Shown here piece by piece: positions 9,113-17,830 of a stretch of 64,000 nucleotides of DNA. The notes under the pieces are model-generated. The model made no database searches and had not been told where the DNA came from. It saw nothing but the letters and a program-made list of their open reading frames with translations. The first letter of the stretch is position 1. Each line of letters opens with the position of its first letter. The stretch is from Pacificibacter maritimus (GTDB lineage: Bacteria; Pseudomonadota; Alphaproteobacteria; Rhodobacterales; Rhodobacteraceae). A program made the position numbers and the translations under genes. The stretch is taken from the NCBI RefSeq assembly GCF_003814915.1, contig NZ_RKQK01000001.1, positions 1,256,031 to 1,320,030 of the forward strand, in the 5' to 3' direction.

Positions 9113-9231
9113 ATCACACTCCGTGATGCTTAATCGAACAATCATTCATTTTACTTATGTGCCACAATCAGCGAAACATATCAACATGGATGATACATAA
9201 AGATAAACACTTCACAGATTGGAAAGTAATC

Positions 9232-9444
9232 ATGGCTAGTTTGACGCTCCGTCGCGCTTTTGGCGCCCCCTCCTCCACTTCTTTGCTGTCCCGCTTAGCT
9301 CAAGCGCGCACTGTGGCGCGTCAACGCAAAGCCTTGGCCGCACTGGATGACCATATTCTAGACGATATCGGCGTGACCCGCGCCCAAGCGGAACATGAAT
9401 CCTCACGCCCTGCGTGGGATGCACCAAACCACTGGAAAGCCTGA
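9232..9444 (+). CDS. DUF1127 (YjiS-like) small protein
   Basis: 70-residue basic protein whose C-terminal part, RQRKALAALDDHILDDIGVTRAQAEHE, is the DUF1127 motif (L-x-x-L-D-D-x-x-L-x-D-I-G-(V/I)-x-R). Small DUF1127 proteins in alphaproteobacteria have been linked to RNA-related regulation and stress adaptation, but this copy's role is not known. GGAAAG lies 7 nt before ATG 9232; the longer open frame from 9157 has no such support. It is divergent from the LysR gene and followed by a strong hairpin terminator. Confidence 0.85.
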   Translation: MASLTLRRAFGAPSSTSLLSRLAQARTVARQRKALAALDDHILDDIGVTRAQAEHESSRPAWDAPNHWKA

Positions 9445-9468
9445 ACATTTCACGTCGAAACGACCCTC

Positions 9469-9500
9469 AGTTGGGTGGACTGTCCCCGAGACCCAATTGA
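9469..9500 (+). other. Inverted repeat in the 3' UTR of the DUF1127 gene
   Basis: CAGTTGGGT and ACCCAATTG can pair (one G-U) around a 14-nt loop, just upstream of the terminator hairpin. It has no T-tract. It could be an RNA-stabilising stem or part of a small 3'-derived RNA. Confidence 0.35.
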
Positions 9501-9505
9501 AAGCA

Positions 9506-9537
9506 AGACTGCGCCCCATACAGGCGCGGTCTTTTTC
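9506..9537 (+). terminator. Rho-independent terminator after the DUF1127 gene
   Basis: Stem AGACTGCGCC / GGCGCGGTCT (one G-U pair), 7-nt loop, followed at once by TTTTT. It separates the DUF1127 transcript from the Bax1-I gene. Confidence 0.8.
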
Positions 9538-9656
9538 GTTTTTCGTAAAGCTTGCGGCACTTTGAACCTTGAAAACCTGCGCGACCATGCCAATATTGAA
9601 GTGGAAACCAAACAAGACGTTTGGCAAAAGATTTTTTTCGAACAGGAGTACAGTCC

Positions 9657-10397
9657 ATGGCTGACTACAGAACGATTGATGCAGGCGCGCGCGCCGGCTC
9701 AGCCGCCCAAATTGATCAGGGCCTACGCACACATATGAACAAGGTCTACGGCACAATGTCTGTTGGACTGCTTTTGACAGCATTGGTGGCATGGGCTGTT
9801 GGCACGAATGATGCGCTTTTGTCGTTGTTCCGTGATCCGCAAACACTGCGCCCCAACATTTTGGGCTATATCGCGATGTTTGCGCCACTTGGCATGATCT
9901 TCGCATTCGGCGCTGCGATTAACCGCCTGTCTGCAGCTGGTGCTCAGCTGTTTTTCTACGTCTACGCCGCCTTGTTTGGCCTGTCGATCAGCTACATTTT
10001 TGCCGCCTACACTGGCATTTCGATCACGCAGACATTCCTCGTGACCGCCATCGCCTTTGCTGGTTTGTCGATTTTTGGCTACACAACGCAGAAAAACCTG
10101 TCTGGCATGGGCACATTTTTGATGATGGGTCTGATCGGTCTGATCGTGGCCTCTATCGTCAATATCTTCCTTGGCTCAGGTGTTTTGAGCTTCGCGATCT
10201 CTGCGATTGGTGTTTTGATTTTTGCAGGCCTCACAGCCTATGACACACAAAAGATCAAAAACGACTATCTGGCCCACGCGCATGCGATGGATTCAGAATG
10301 GTTGGCGAAATCCGCTATTATGGGCGCCTTGAGCCTATACCTTGATTTCGTGAACATGTTTATGTTCTTGCTCAGCTTCCTTGGTAATCGTGACTAA
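9657..10397 (+). CDS. Bax inhibitor-1/YccA family membrane protein
   Basis: 246-residue inner-membrane protein with about seven hydrophobic segments, among them VGLLLTALVAWAVGTNDALL, LGYIAMFAPLGMIFAFGAAI and FLMMGLIGLIVASIVNIFLG. The C-terminal signature ISAIGVLIFAGLTAYDTQKI is diagnostic of the BI-1/YccA/UPF0005 family, and SLYLDFVNMFMFLLSFLGNR closes the protein. ATG 9657 is preceded by AGGAG at 8-9 nt. Some members are proton-sensitive Ca2+ leak channels and YccA binds FtsH; whether either applies here is unknown. It is transcribed alone, with its own terminator. Confidence 0.92.
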   Translation: MADYRTIDAGARAGSAAQIDQGLRTHMNKVYGTMSVGLLLTALVAWAVGTNDALLSLFRDPQTLRPNILGYIAMFAPLGMIFAFGAAINRLSAAGAQLFFYVYAALFGLSISYIFAAYTGISITQTFLVTAIAFAGLSIFGYTTQKNLSGMGTFLMMGLIGLIVASIVNIFLGSGVLSFAISAIGVLIFAGLTAYDTQKIKNDYLAHAHAMDSEWLAKSAIMGALSLYLDFVNMFMFLLSFLGNRD

Positions 10398-10420
10398 GCC
10401 AAGCTGCACTAGAAACGCGA

Positions 10421-10450
10421 AAAGGCCAGCTTTTTAGCTGGCTTTTTTTA
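10421..10450 (+). terminator. Rho-independent terminator after the Bax1-I gene
   Basis: GCCAGC (10425-10430), loop TTTTTA, GCTGGC (10437-10442), then seven T. An A-tract on the other side makes partial function in both directions possible. Confidence 0.85.
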
Positions 10451-10500
10451 ATAGGAAACGATGGGAAAAATACGTGCTGTCGCCCTGCACTCAGAAGCCT

Positions 10501-11079
10501 CTAGTGCAAAGCACGCCCCATCTGGATAGCAGGCAAATACAAGCCTGGCTCGAGCGTCAGCTCCACTTCGCCTGTCGCTTTAAATCCTTGCGCGGCATAG
10601 AAATCTTCGGCCGCCAAAGTCGATAGGCAGTGCATATTTTTCACGCCCTGTTCCCTTGCGTGGTCTAAAGTGTGATCGACGATCAATGCCCCAATGCCCG
10701 AACGAATAAAATCAGGGCGCACAGCGACGCGGCGCATGTGGCCATTGCAAGCAGGCCCCACACCGCCGAAAGGTGTGGCTTGTGACCAACCGCCCGCGCC
10801 CAAAAGCAGCCCGCCAGCATCCGCAACAAAGTAACTGCCGCCCGCCAAAAGACTGGGGGGCGTACGCAGCAAACGTGGCAAGGCGCGTGACAAAACATCG
10901 TTATGGTAAACAGGCGTCAAAAGCGCGCCATAGCTTTCGGCAATCAACGCATCGATATCATCAGCGTCTTTCGCAGTGGCGCTGCGCACAGTGAAGGGCG
11001 GCACATCGGTTATGCCTGCGGGTGCAAAATCTAATTCGCTTGAATTGCCAATTGGCGGGGGGTCTTGAAGTAGGCACAT
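10501..11079 (-). CDS. GNAT-family N-acetyltransferase
   Basis: 192-residue acetyltransferase of the Gcn5-related fold. Acetyl-CoA binding motif A is seen as HMRRVAVRPDFIRSGIGALI (R-x-x-G-x-G/A with G-I-G), followed by the helix VDHTLDHAREQGV and motif B LSTLAAEDFYAAQGFKATGE. The first 30 residues are proline-rich and low in structure. GAGGAGATC precedes the ATG at good spacing. The acceptor substrate cannot be inferred. No operon partner; it faces the Bax1-I terminator on one side and rpmG on the other. Confidence 0.87.
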   Translation of the reverse strand: MCLLQDPPPIGNSSELDFAPAGITDVPPFTVRSATAKDADDIDALIAESYGALLTPVYHNDVLSRALPRLLRTPPSLLAGGSYFVADAGGLLLGAGGWSQATPFGGVGPACNGHMRRVAVRPDFIRSGIGALIVDHTLDHAREQGVKNMHCLSTLAAEDFYAAQGFKATGEVELTLEPGLYLPAIQMGRALH

Positions 11080-11205
11080 ATCGGGATCTCCTCGTTCACG
11101 CGGGTGGCGTGGATTTTGGGCTGGTCCGCTGCGGTGCTCTACAAAGAAAAACCGCGCGAACCTTGTGGTTTGCGCGGCTTTTGCATTTTGTCGTTCAAAT
11201 CAGGC

Positions 11206-11373
11206 TTATTTGATTTTGCCTTCTTTGTACTCAACATGCTTGCGCACCACTGGGTCATATTTTTTCATGACCATTTTTTCGGTCATCGTACGTGCATTTT
11301 TTTTGGTCACGTAAAAGTGGCCCGTGTCCGCAGTCGAGTTCAGACGGATTTTGATTGTGGTTGGCTTAGCCAT
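11206..11373 (-). CDS. rpmG: 50S ribosomal protein L33
   Basis: 55-residue L33, too short for a length-filtered gene list but unmistakable. It reads [20 protein letters not shown], then [20 protein letters not shown] and [15 protein letters not shown]. The N-terminal MAKPTT.KIRL and the F-Y-V-T-K-K-N-x-R core are family signatures. The cysteine pairs of zinc-type (C+) L33 are absent, so this is a C- type. GGAGAC precedes the ATG. It is a single gene, opposite to no close neighbour, in the large ribosomal subunit near the E site. Confidence 0.95.
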   Translation of the reverse strand: MAKPTTIKIRLNSTADTGHFYVTKKNARTMTEKMVMKKYDPVVRKHVEYKEGKIK

Positions 11374-11629
11374 TTTAAAGTCTCCAGTCTTACGTCCAAC
11401 GGGTCAGTCGGGCACTTACGCGTGACACCCCGTGAAATCCTTGAAGCCTGCCTTTTATAGCCTTCCCCCTTCGAGTCAATGGGGATATCGGCAAAAAAAC
11501 ACAAGCGTGGCCACCATGGCCGAATTTTTTACAGCCCAGATCGACCTAACGGAACGATGCTGTGCTCTTGGGGCTGTCTATGTCACAGATTCGGCGGGGC
11601 AGCTAGAGGCATTTGCAGGCTGACGCCAA
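11374..11629. other. Spacer upstream of rpmG (no gene seen)
   Basis: About 255 bp between rpmG and the terminator of the DUF533 gene. It must hold the rpmG promoter, but I cannot assign a convincing -35/-10 pair. The short open frames here lack family features and start signals. Confidence 0.5.
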
Positions 11630-11663
11630 CAAAAAGGCCCTGACAGCATCTGCCAAGGCCTTA
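11630..11663 (-). terminator. Hairpin terminator after the DUF533 gene
   Basis: Read on the minus strand, AAGGCCTTGGCAG pairs with CTGTCAGGGCCTT (two G-U pairs) around loop ATG, followed by TTTTTG. It lies about 20 nt beyond the stop codon at 11684. Confidence 0.75.
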
Positions 11664-11683
11664 GGTCACGACCTTATCCCAGT

Positions 11684-12394
11684 TTAAAGCGCAGGCTTCC
11701 CCATAGACAGGTGAATATCGGCCTGTTTTGCCGCATCCAATTGCAAAGCGGTTGCCAAGGATTTTAGGAATTGCTGTTCGGCGGCTGTATCGACTGAAAT
11801 CGCCATCAAAGCTGCCGCGTAAATCTTGCCCTTTGTGTCCTCTGTGGCCTCTTTGGCCAGCGCCATAGGATCAACAGGTGCGTCCAATTCGCGTTGCACG
11901 AAATCGATTTCTTCTTGGGACGCATCCGTGAGGTGATCCAAAATCTTGCTGCGTTCTTCTGCGTCAATTTCACCATCCGATTTCGCAGCCATAATCATAG
12001 CGCGGATCATCAGTTTGGCATGATCCTCGGCTGCTGTGCCAACGGGCGTGTCTTTGGTCACAGCGCTGAACATTTCAGACAGCCCCCCCGCACCAGCAGC
12101 CGCCGCGCCGCCCATGGCTGAGAACAAAGATCCAAGCCCCGCTTCGGTCGCCTCAGAGGCATCTGCCGCCTGATTGCCAAAGCTTCCCATCATTTTTTTG
12201 ATCGCATCTGCGCCACCAGGGACGCCGAATTTTTCAGCCATTTGGCCCATTTGGTCGGCCATGCCGCCTTCGTCGCCCGCTTTGCGCATGGCATCGCGCA
12301 GGCCGTCCATGCCGCCCATCTGGCGCATTTTGTCAGCGCCTTTGGCAGCAGCGAAACCGACGGCTAATGTGGCCAATGTTTTAACGAAACTCAT
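11684..12394 (-). CDS. DUF533/TerB-like protein
   Basis: 236 residues. The N-terminus MSFVKTLATLAVGFAAAKGA is hydrophobic, followed by a Gly/Met-rich linker (QMGGMDGLRDAMRKAGDEGG) and a C-terminal helical domain (about 125-236) with the TerB-like pattern HAKLMIRAMIMAAKSDGEID, AEERSKILDHL and DTAAEQQFLKSLATALQLD. DUF533 members (YebE-like) are inner-membrane-associated stress proteins of unknown biochemistry, and the TerB-like fold suggests a metal or acidic-cluster sensor. It is monocistronic, with its own terminator. Confidence 0.82.
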   Translation of the reverse strand: MSFVKTLATLAVGFAAAKGADKMRQMGGMDGLRDAMRKAGDEGGMADQMGQMAEKFGVPGGADAIKKMMGSFGNQAADASEATEAGLGSLFSAMGGAAAAGAGGLSEMFSAVTKDTPVGTAAEDHAKLMIRAMIMAAKSDGEIDAEERSKILDHLTDASQEEIDFVQRELDAPVDPMALAKEATEDTKGKIYAAALMAISVDTAAEQQFLKSLATALQLDAAKQADIHLSMGKPAL

Positions 12395-12598
12395 GGGTCT
12401 CTCCCCGTTTGAAAACCTGAATACGAAACCAATATGGGGGCTAACGGGATTTATGCCAAGCGCGCAAAGCCCTTAGGGGGACCAATTGTCGAATTGGCAC
12501 CGTCAAAAGCACGAGCAGTCCCAACGGTCGTACATATCATTGACAGAGTTGGCTTTCTTTGGTCTTGCTGCGACAAGCATATTACAGGAACACATGTT

Positions 12599-13123
12599 AT
12601 GGCCCTCATCGACCCGACCCTTTTGACCAGCGAAAATGGTCTGCTTGAAAACGCTCAGATTGTCATCTTGGTGCTGAGCACGCTGGTGTTTTGGATGCGA
12701 CTGTACCAGTTGATCAAGCTGCGCCATTTGACATTGCTTGCGTTTGGGCTGTTCATTTCAAATCTGCCATTTGTCGGCGCAGGACGCGAATTAAGTTTTG
12801 GGGCCGCGATCGGGGCTGATCCTGATCTTGTGACAACAATTCAAATCGTTATGGCCACATTCTGGGCGGCGCTCACCCTATGCGCTTTGGGTCTTTTCAT
12901 CTTGCGTGTATCGCCGAAACTGGCGGCAATCGGGCGCTACTTTACCCATCCGACAAGTTTAAATATCTATGCGGCTATCTTGATCTTTGGCCTGTCCAGC
13001 GCCTTTGAGCAGGGCGCGTTTTATTTGCCACATAGCACACTCATGGAAGAACTGTTGGAACTGGTGGCTTTCAGCTTGATCCTGCGTGCGGCTTGGGTGT
13101 TGCGCGAAAAAACGCGCCCCTAG
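12599..13123 (+). CDS. Small integral membrane protein of unknown function
   Basis: 174 residues with four to five hydrophobic segments: ENAQIVILVLSTLVFWMRLY, LTLLAFGLFISNLPFVGAGR, IQIVMATFWAALTLCALGLF, LNIYAAILIFGLSSAFEQGA and a C-terminal MEELLELVAFSLILRAAWVL. A conserved-looking ARE motif (GAGRELSFG) and the acidic MEELLE helix remind me of small CreD/ceramidase-like membrane proteins, but I cannot assign a family. ATG 12599 follows ACAGGAACACATGTT; the longer frame from 12434 gives a soluble leader and is not preferred. It converges with rnpB. Confidence 0.75.
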   Translation: MALIDPTLLTSENGLLENAQIVILVLSTLVFWMRLYQLIKLRHLTLLAFGLFISNLPFVGAGRELSFGAAIGADPDLVTTIQIVMATFWAALTLCALGLFILRVSPKLAAIGRYFTHPTSLNIYAAILIFGLSSAFEQGAFYLPHSTLMEELLELVAFSLILRAAWVLREKTRP

Positions 13124-13173
13124 GCAACGAGACCGATGACGCAGGCTATATCGATGACAAAGTCTATCAGTTG

Positions 13174-13586
13174 ATTTGCACGGATGGCCTATAAGCCGGA
13201 TTTTGTTCAGGTGCGAACACCGTCGATGACCATTCCTCTAGGCGTATTGTTACCAACACGCTCAAGCTGCCAACCCGGGTCTCTCGGGCTTGAACATCCC
13301 TATGATGACGCAGCGAACGCTGTGCCTCACACGAGACCCCTATTTGGCATTGCTCCCAGTGGGGCTTGCCGTGCCGCTTGCGTTGCCGCTTGCGCGGTGG
13401 TCTCTTACTCCACCGTTTCACCCTTACCTCCGATATAGAAGGCGGTCTGTTCTCTGTGGCGCTATCCCTAAGGTTACCCTCGCCGGGCGTTACCCGGCAC
13501 TGTCGTCCAATGGAGTCCGGACTTTCCTCGCGTTCCAGTGGGCATAAGCCCCCAGAACCCGCGGTCATCCAGCCATCCGTGCGCTT
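13174..13586 (-). ncRNA. rnpB: RNase P RNA (bacterial type A)
   Basis: Catalytic RNA of RNase P, which matures tRNA 5' ends. On the minus strand the sequence contains the hallmark GAGGAAAGTCCGGACTCC, then GGGTAACGCCCGGC, AGGGTGAAACGGTG and, near the 3' end, AATCCGGCTTATAGGCC. Helix P1 closes the molecule: GCACGGATGGC near 13581 pairs with GCCATCCGTGC ending at 13178. Ends are placed from P1 and are good to a few bases. Several open frames of 60-130 codons overlap it on both strands and are artefacts. It lies just downstream of ampD. Confidence 0.95.
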
Positions 13587-13592
13587 TGGGAC

Positions 13593-14294
13593 TTAATCGC
13601 TGGGGCTTGCGCGGTCAACGGGAAAGCGTTGGGCCAAATCATGCGCAAGTGCCATGTCTATCTCATCCAACGGTCCCTCATGTCGCGGACGAAACCGATC
13701 ACGAAAAACACTAAGGATGACATCAGCTTTCTGATCTTCGCAGTGATACCCAAACAGATTGAGGGCCTGCAAAAAAGCATCCTGATCAACGGCAAGAGCA
13801 CCTGCGGGGGCGGGCCAAACGCCAAATCCTTGACGCGCCAAGCGATGCCAATCAAAGCGCGGGCCGGGATCAATTTTGCGCGCAGGCGCCATGTCGGAAT
13901 GGCCGATGATGCGCTCTGGCTTGATCTTATGACGACGCATAATCTGTGCCAAAAGGCTTTCCAAAGCATCCATCTGTGCAGCTGCAAACGGCGTGGTGCC
14001 AGCGTTGGACAGCTCAATTCCAATGGAATGTGAATTCACATCCGACACATTGCCCCAAGCGCCAGCACCTGCATGCCAAGCGCGCTTGGCTTCATCAACC
14101 ATCTGCACAATACGCCCATCAGAATCGATGAGATAATGGGCTGAAACTTCGAATTCGGGATCACACAAACGCGCCAGTGCGTCCTGCGCACAGTTCATCG
14201 CCGTGTAATGCAAAACGATCATATCAGGCCGCACACCTCCACGCCGATCGCCAAAATTAGGCGAGGCATGGAACTGGCAGTTGAGCTTTGTCAT
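13593..14294 (-). CDS. N-acetylmuramoyl-L-alanine amidase, AmpD family
   Basis: 233-residue amidase_2 enzyme that cleaves the MurNAc-L-Ala bond in peptidoglycan recycling. Zinc/catalytic motifs are visible: DMIVLHYTAM (first His), the substrate loop HSIGIELSNAG, and IIGHSDMAPARKIDPGPRFD (second His and DPGP.FDW). No signal peptide is evident, which points to a cytoplasmic AmpD-type rather than an exported amidase. It follows the Excalibur lipoprotein gene by 6 nt on the same strand and is followed by rnpB. Confidence 0.88.
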   Translation of the reverse strand: MTKLNCQFHASPNFGDRRGGVRPDMIVLHYTAMNCAQDALARLCDPEFEVSAHYLIDSDGRIVQMVDEAKRAWHAGAGAWGNVSDVNSHSIGIELSNAGTTPFAAAQMDALESLLAQIMRRHKIKPERIIGHSDMAPARKIDPGPRFDWHRLARQGFGVWPAPAGALAVDQDAFLQALNLFGYHCEDQKADVILSVFRDRFRPRHEGPLDEIDMALAHDLAQRFPVDRASPSD

Positions 14295-14300
14295 GATGAT

Positions 14301-15053
14301 TTAGTTGCTGCGCGCAGCCAAACGGAAGGGGCGCGGATCCCAAGAGCAAGCAAATCCATCCCCATCAGGGTCAAGACCTTGGACATTACGCTGAGGACCA
14401 CCACCTGCCAAGAATGCTTCTTGCGCCAAATCAGGTGACGGGTATTTCGCGCAATTGCGCTCAGCACGCGCTGCGGCGCCCACTGTCAGGCGTGAATACA
14501 AAGCTTGGCCCACTGAATTGGATGTGGATAGCGCAAAACTGACCAAAGATGTTGTTGCATCTTTCGGGCGCGACGGCACCGCAGTGGGCTCAACTGTTTG
14601 ATAAGCTTGACGGTTTGCCGCAATCACAGCTGCATCTTGTTCGATTGAGCGCTCAGAGGATACGGCATCGAAATCATTTTCTGCCGAAATCCCAACGCTG
14701 TTTTCAACGCTTGTGGGCGTCGCAACTGCTTGTGAAAACTGCCCCGTGGGGTCCGCAGGCGCATCAAGTGGCGCTTGAGAAACTGCGCCACCTTGGCCAA
14801 TCGCAGCCATCGCCGCATCGGCAACATCCGCCCCCTCAGTGGGGGCAATGGCTTCGTTTGACATCGCAAGCGCAGGAGCGATGGGTTGCGCAGACGCGCG
14901 CCCTTCCCCATTGGCGATCAGTTCTGCTTCGCGGCGCTGTTGGTATTCAGCATAGGTGCCAAAGCCAACCCCCGCACCACTGTCAGGCACGCGTGTTTCA
15001 CAACCGGCTAAAACAGCCAAAGATATCACAGCTAAAGCGGCACGGCGCATCAT
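14301..15053 (-). CDS. Lipoprotein with Excalibur Ca-binding domain
   Basis: 250 residues. MMRRAALAVISLAVLAGCET is a lipoprotein signal (lipobox LAGC). A long Ala/Pro/Gln-rich linker follows (about 30-190). The C-terminal 45 residues hold the Excalibur motif: NCAKYPSPDLAQEAFLAGGG, then LDPDGDGFACSW (DxDxDGxxC). Excalibur domains bind Ca2+ and occur on extracytoplasmic proteins of unclear role. The gene starts 33 nt downstream of gatA and ends 6 nt before ampD, so a cell-envelope role is plausible. Confidence 0.85.
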   Translation of the reverse strand: MMRRAALAVISLAVLAGCETRVPDSGAGVGFGTYAEYQQRREAELIANGEGRASAQPIAPALAMSNEAIAPTEGADVADAAMAAIGQGGAVSQAPLDAPADPTGQFSQAVATPTSVENSVGISAENDFDAVSSERSIEQDAAVIAANRQAYQTVEPTAVPSRPKDATTSLVSFALSTSNSVGQALYSRLTVGAAARAERNCAKYPSPDLAQEAFLAGGGPQRNVQGLDPDGDGFACSWDPRPFRLAARSN

Positions 15054-15086
15054 GCGTCTCCCGAAAAATAAACAGTTACGGTAGAG

Positions 15087-16568
15087 TTACCACCATTTGG
15101 TCGGCTTGGAAACAAAGCCTGCGGACTGCTCAAGACTATGGGCGATATTCAGCAAATCCCCCTCGCCCCATGGGCGCCCGATCAGTTGCAACCCAAGTGG
15201 TAGGCCTGCGGATGACAGACCTGTTGGCACAGAGATGCCCGGCAATCCGGCCAAGTTTAAGGTCACGGTAAAGACATCATTGAGATACATCTCGATAGGG
15301 TCTTTCCCTGTTACTTCGCCAATTCCAAAGGCAGCAGAGGGCGTGGTTGGGGCCAAGATGGCATCCACACCGCTGTCAAACACCTGTTCGAAATCGCGCT
15401 TGATCAGCGTACGTACTTTGCGTGCTCGGTTGTAATAGGCGTCATAGAAACCCGCAGACAATACATAAGTACCGACCATAATCCGGCGTTGAACTTCGCG
15501 GCCAAAGCCTTCGGCGCGAGTCTTTTCATACATGTCGTCAATGCCTTCTGAAGCATCAATCTGCGCACGGTGGCCGTAGCGCACACCATCATAGCGCGCC
15601 AAGTTTGATGAAGCTTCCGCAGGCGCAATCACGTAATACGCAGGCAAAGCATATTGTGTGTGCGGCAAAGAAACATCAACGATTTCAGCCCCTGCATCGC
15701 GCAGCATCGCCGCACCATCATCCCACAATTTGGCGATTTCATCGGAAATGCCGTCAATGCGGTATTCTTTGGCGATACCAATTTTCTTACCTTTGATGTC
15801 GCCTGTGATCATCGCCTCAAAGTCTGGCACAGCCAAATCGGCTGACGTGCTGTCTTTGGCATCGTGACCTGCCATAGCTTCCAACATGATCGCCGCATCG
15901 CGCACGGATTTGGTCATGGGGCCAGCTTGATCCAATGAAGACGCATAGGCGACAACGCCCCAGCGTGAACAGCGGCCATATGTGGGCTTGATGCCAACAG
16001 TGCCCGTAAAGGCAGCGGGCTGACGAATTGATCCGCCTGTGTCTGTGCCAGTCGCGGCCAAACATAGGTCAGCCGCAACAGCCGCAGCAGAGCCACCAGA
16101 AGACCCACCAGGCGTCAGATCGCGGTCATCGATTTTCCATGGGTTCACAGCAGGGCCGTAAACCGAATTTTCATTCGACGACCCCATGGCAAATTCATCC
16201 ATGTTCAATTTGCCCAGCATCACAGCACCAGCATCAAACAGCTTTGTTGTGATGGTGCTTTCATATTCTGGCTTGAAACCATCCAAAATCTTTGACGCCG
16301 CCTGTGTTGGCTGACCTTTGGTGGCGAATACATCTTTCACCCCAATCGGAAGACCACACATGTTTGGCGCGTCACCCGCTGCGATCCGTGCGTCGGCCGC
16401 TTTGGCTTGTTCGCGGGCTTGCTCGGATGTGTCATGCACAAAAGCATTTAGTTTTTGTGCCGCTTTGATGGAGGTTAGGCAAGCCTCGGTCAAATCGCTT
16501 GAGGTAAATTCCCCTTTGCGCAATCCATCACGCGCTTCAGCCAAAGTCAGTTTATTCAGATCAGTCAT
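15087..16568 (-). CDS. gatA: Asp-tRNA(Asn)/Glu-tRNA(Gln) amidotransferase subunit A
   Basis: 493-residue amidase subunit of GatCAB, which converts mischarged Glu-tRNA(Gln) and Asp-tRNA(Asn) to the correct amide forms. The Ser-cisSer-Lys catalytic set is present: Lys in [15 protein letters not shown], and the two serines in [15 protein letters not shown] and [16 protein letters not shown]. Length is normal. gatC precedes it by 5 nt, so the pair is co-translated; gatB is not in this window, a split that is common in this group. Confidence 0.96.
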   Translation of the reverse strand: MTDLNKLTLAEARDGLRKGEFTSSDLTEACLTSIKAAQKLNAFVHDTSEQAREQAKAADARIAAGDAPNMCGLPIGVKDVFATKGQPTQAASKILDGFKPEYESTITTKLFDAGAVMLGKLNMDEFAMGSSNENSVYGPAVNPWKIDDRDLTPGGSSGGSAAAVAADLCLAATGTDTGGSIRQPAAFTGTVGIKPTYGRCSRWGVVAYASSLDQAGPMTKSVRDAAIMLEAMAGHDAKDSTSADLAVPDFEAMITGDIKGKKIGIAKEYRIDGISDEIAKLWDDGAAMLRDAGAEIVDVSLPHTQYALPAYYVIAPAEASSNLARYDGVRYGHRAQIDASEGIDDMYEKTRAEGFGREVQRRIMVGTYVLSAGFYDAYYNRARKVRTLIKRDFEQVFDSGVDAILAPTTPSAAFGIGEVTGKDPIEMYLNDVFTVTLNLAGLPGISVPTGLSSAGLPLGLQLIGRPWGEGDLLNIAHSLEQSAGFVSKPTKWW

Positions 16569-16573
16569 AGCGC

Positions 16574-16861
16574 TTACTCCACAACTTTTGGCACAGCGAA
16601 AAAGCCTTCGCGCGCGTCTGGTGCGTTTTTCAAAATTTTGTCTTGCTGGTCGCCATCAGTGACAACATCCTCGCGGCGTTTCAAACGCTGCGGAGTCACA
16701 GATGTCATCGGCTCAACACCTTCAACATCGACTTCAGTGAGTTGCTCGATAAAGCCCAAAACGGCGTTAAATTCGCTGGCCAATTCAGGCAAGGCGTCTT
16801 CTTCAACCCGAATGCGTGCAAGCGATGCAACGCGGCGTGCGGTATCAATGTCGATCGACAT
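16574..16861 (-). CDS. gatC: Asp-tRNA(Asn)/Glu-tRNA(Gln) amidotransferase subunit C
   Basis: 95-residue GatC, the small belt subunit that holds GatA and GatB together. It begins [20 protein letters not shown] and shows [20 protein letters not shown]-like family spacing (here [16 protein letters not shown]) and [20 protein letters not shown], with the usual C-terminal FFAVPKVVE. It is directly upstream of gatA in the same transcript. Confidence 0.95.
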   Translation of the reverse strand: MSIDIDTARRVASLARIRVEEDALPELASEFNAVLGFIEQLTEVDVEGVEPMTSVTPQRLKRREDVVTDGDQQDKILKNAPDAREGFFAVPKVVE

Positions 16862-17007
16862 GGGGCAACTCCGTTTTTAGCGTGCGCGCGGACTCTTTCG
16901 TCCACGCAGAAATCCTATTTGATACGGCTTTATCGCGCCGCTTGTCGCACTTCAAGCATATGTGCATGAGAAACAGCACCCGTATGCGCAAACGCCCTCA
17001 CAATACA

Positions 17008-17256
17008 TCAGGCGCCAACGATGAAATACCGCGCAATACCGTAGACATAAAACAGCGCGAACAGGATGTTGACCCATTTCAACTGCCGCTCTGTGTGCAG
17101 CCATGCCATCGACATCCAGATGATGCAAAACGGAAAAGACAAAAACATATTGAGCGGGTACCAGTTTTGCACGATGGCCACGGTGGACAGAATACCCAAC
17201 ACCAAAGCCAAGTTTTTCAACACTGCCTCTCGACGCACCAAAAATGTTTCAACCAT
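17008..17256 (-). CDS. Small two-to-three-helix membrane protein
   Basis: 82 residues. Hydrophobic segments are LKNLALVLGILSTVAIVQNW, PLNMFLSFPFCIIWMSMAWL and WVNILFALFYVYGIARYFIV. ATG 17256 (MVETFLVRREAVLKN) lies 2 nt beyond the tadA stop, so it is translationally linked to tadA. A TTG six bases upstream is also in frame but less likely. Small proteins of this kind occur beside tadA in related bacteria, but I cannot name a function. It may be a sugar-efflux/SWEET-like half-unit by its W-x(n)-N and aromatic pattern, which is speculation. Confidence 0.75.
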   Translation of the reverse strand: MVETFLVRREAVLKNLALVLGILSTVAIVQNWYPLNMFLSFPFCIIWMSMAWLHTERQLKWVNILFALFYVYGIARYFIVGA

Positions 17257-17258
17257 GA

Positions 17259-17714
17259 TCAACGACGCTCCGCAAAAAAAGATTTGAGCAAAGCCTCAGA
17301 AGGTTCCGCCGCAATCCCGTCGTAAATCTCAGGCGCGTGGTGGCATTGGCTGTGCGAAAACACCCTTGGGCCTTGGGCAACGCCGCCTGATTTCGCATCC
17401 CCTGCCCCGTAATACAGTCGCGCAATGCGGGCGTTGGAAATGGCTGCCGCACACATCGGGCAAGGTTCTAACGTCACGTATAGATCATAGCCTGTCAGAC
17501 GCTCTTGCCCCAAGGCCGCACAAGCCGCGCGAATGGCCACCACTTCGGCATGGGCTGTGGGATCATTCCATTCACGGGTGCGATTGCCTGCGCGTGCGAT
17601 CACATCCCCAGACTGAGACGCTATGACAGCCCCCACAGGCACTTCGCCGCGTGCGCCTGCCGCTTTGGCCTCCTCAAGGGCGATATCCATGAAAGATCTA
17701 AAACTCATACGCAT
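17259..17714 (-). CDS. tadA: tRNA-specific adenosine deaminase TadA
   Basis: 151-residue zinc deaminase that converts A34 to inosine in the tRNA-Arg(ACG) anticodon. Catalytic motifs are complete: DPTAHAEVVAIRAA (H-A-E) and YVTLEPCPMCAAAISNARIA (P-C-x-x-C). The C-terminal FSHSQCHHAPEIYDGI segment matches the TadA tail. The gene is divergent from the pseudouridine synthase gene across a 116-bp spacer and is coupled to a small membrane protein downstream. Confidence 0.92.
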   Translation of the reverse strand: MRMSFRSFMDIALEEAKAAGARGEVPVGAVIASQSGDVIARAGNRTREWNDPTAHAEVVAIRAACAALGQERLTGYDLYVTLEPCPMCAAAISNARIARLYYGAGDAKSGGVAQGPRVFSHSQCHHAPEIYDGIAAEPSEALLKSFFAERR

Positions 17715-17830
17715 TTAGTGCCGCGGAATGTCGCCCAAGACAAGCAAATGCAAGATGATCGGCTATTTTGCCTCTGCCTGTCGCATTTTGCCCCCTTCCC
17801 AAGGGGCCAAACCCCAGCTATTGCCAAGCT

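Noticed and set aside
13167-13596. Several 60-130-codon frames on both strands
   Set aside because: They overlap the RNase P RNA gene, whose conserved core and P1 helix explain the sequence.
14549-15271. 240-codon plus-strand frame
   Set aside because: Antisense to the Excalibur lipoprotein and gatA; Gln/His/Arg-rich shadow composition.
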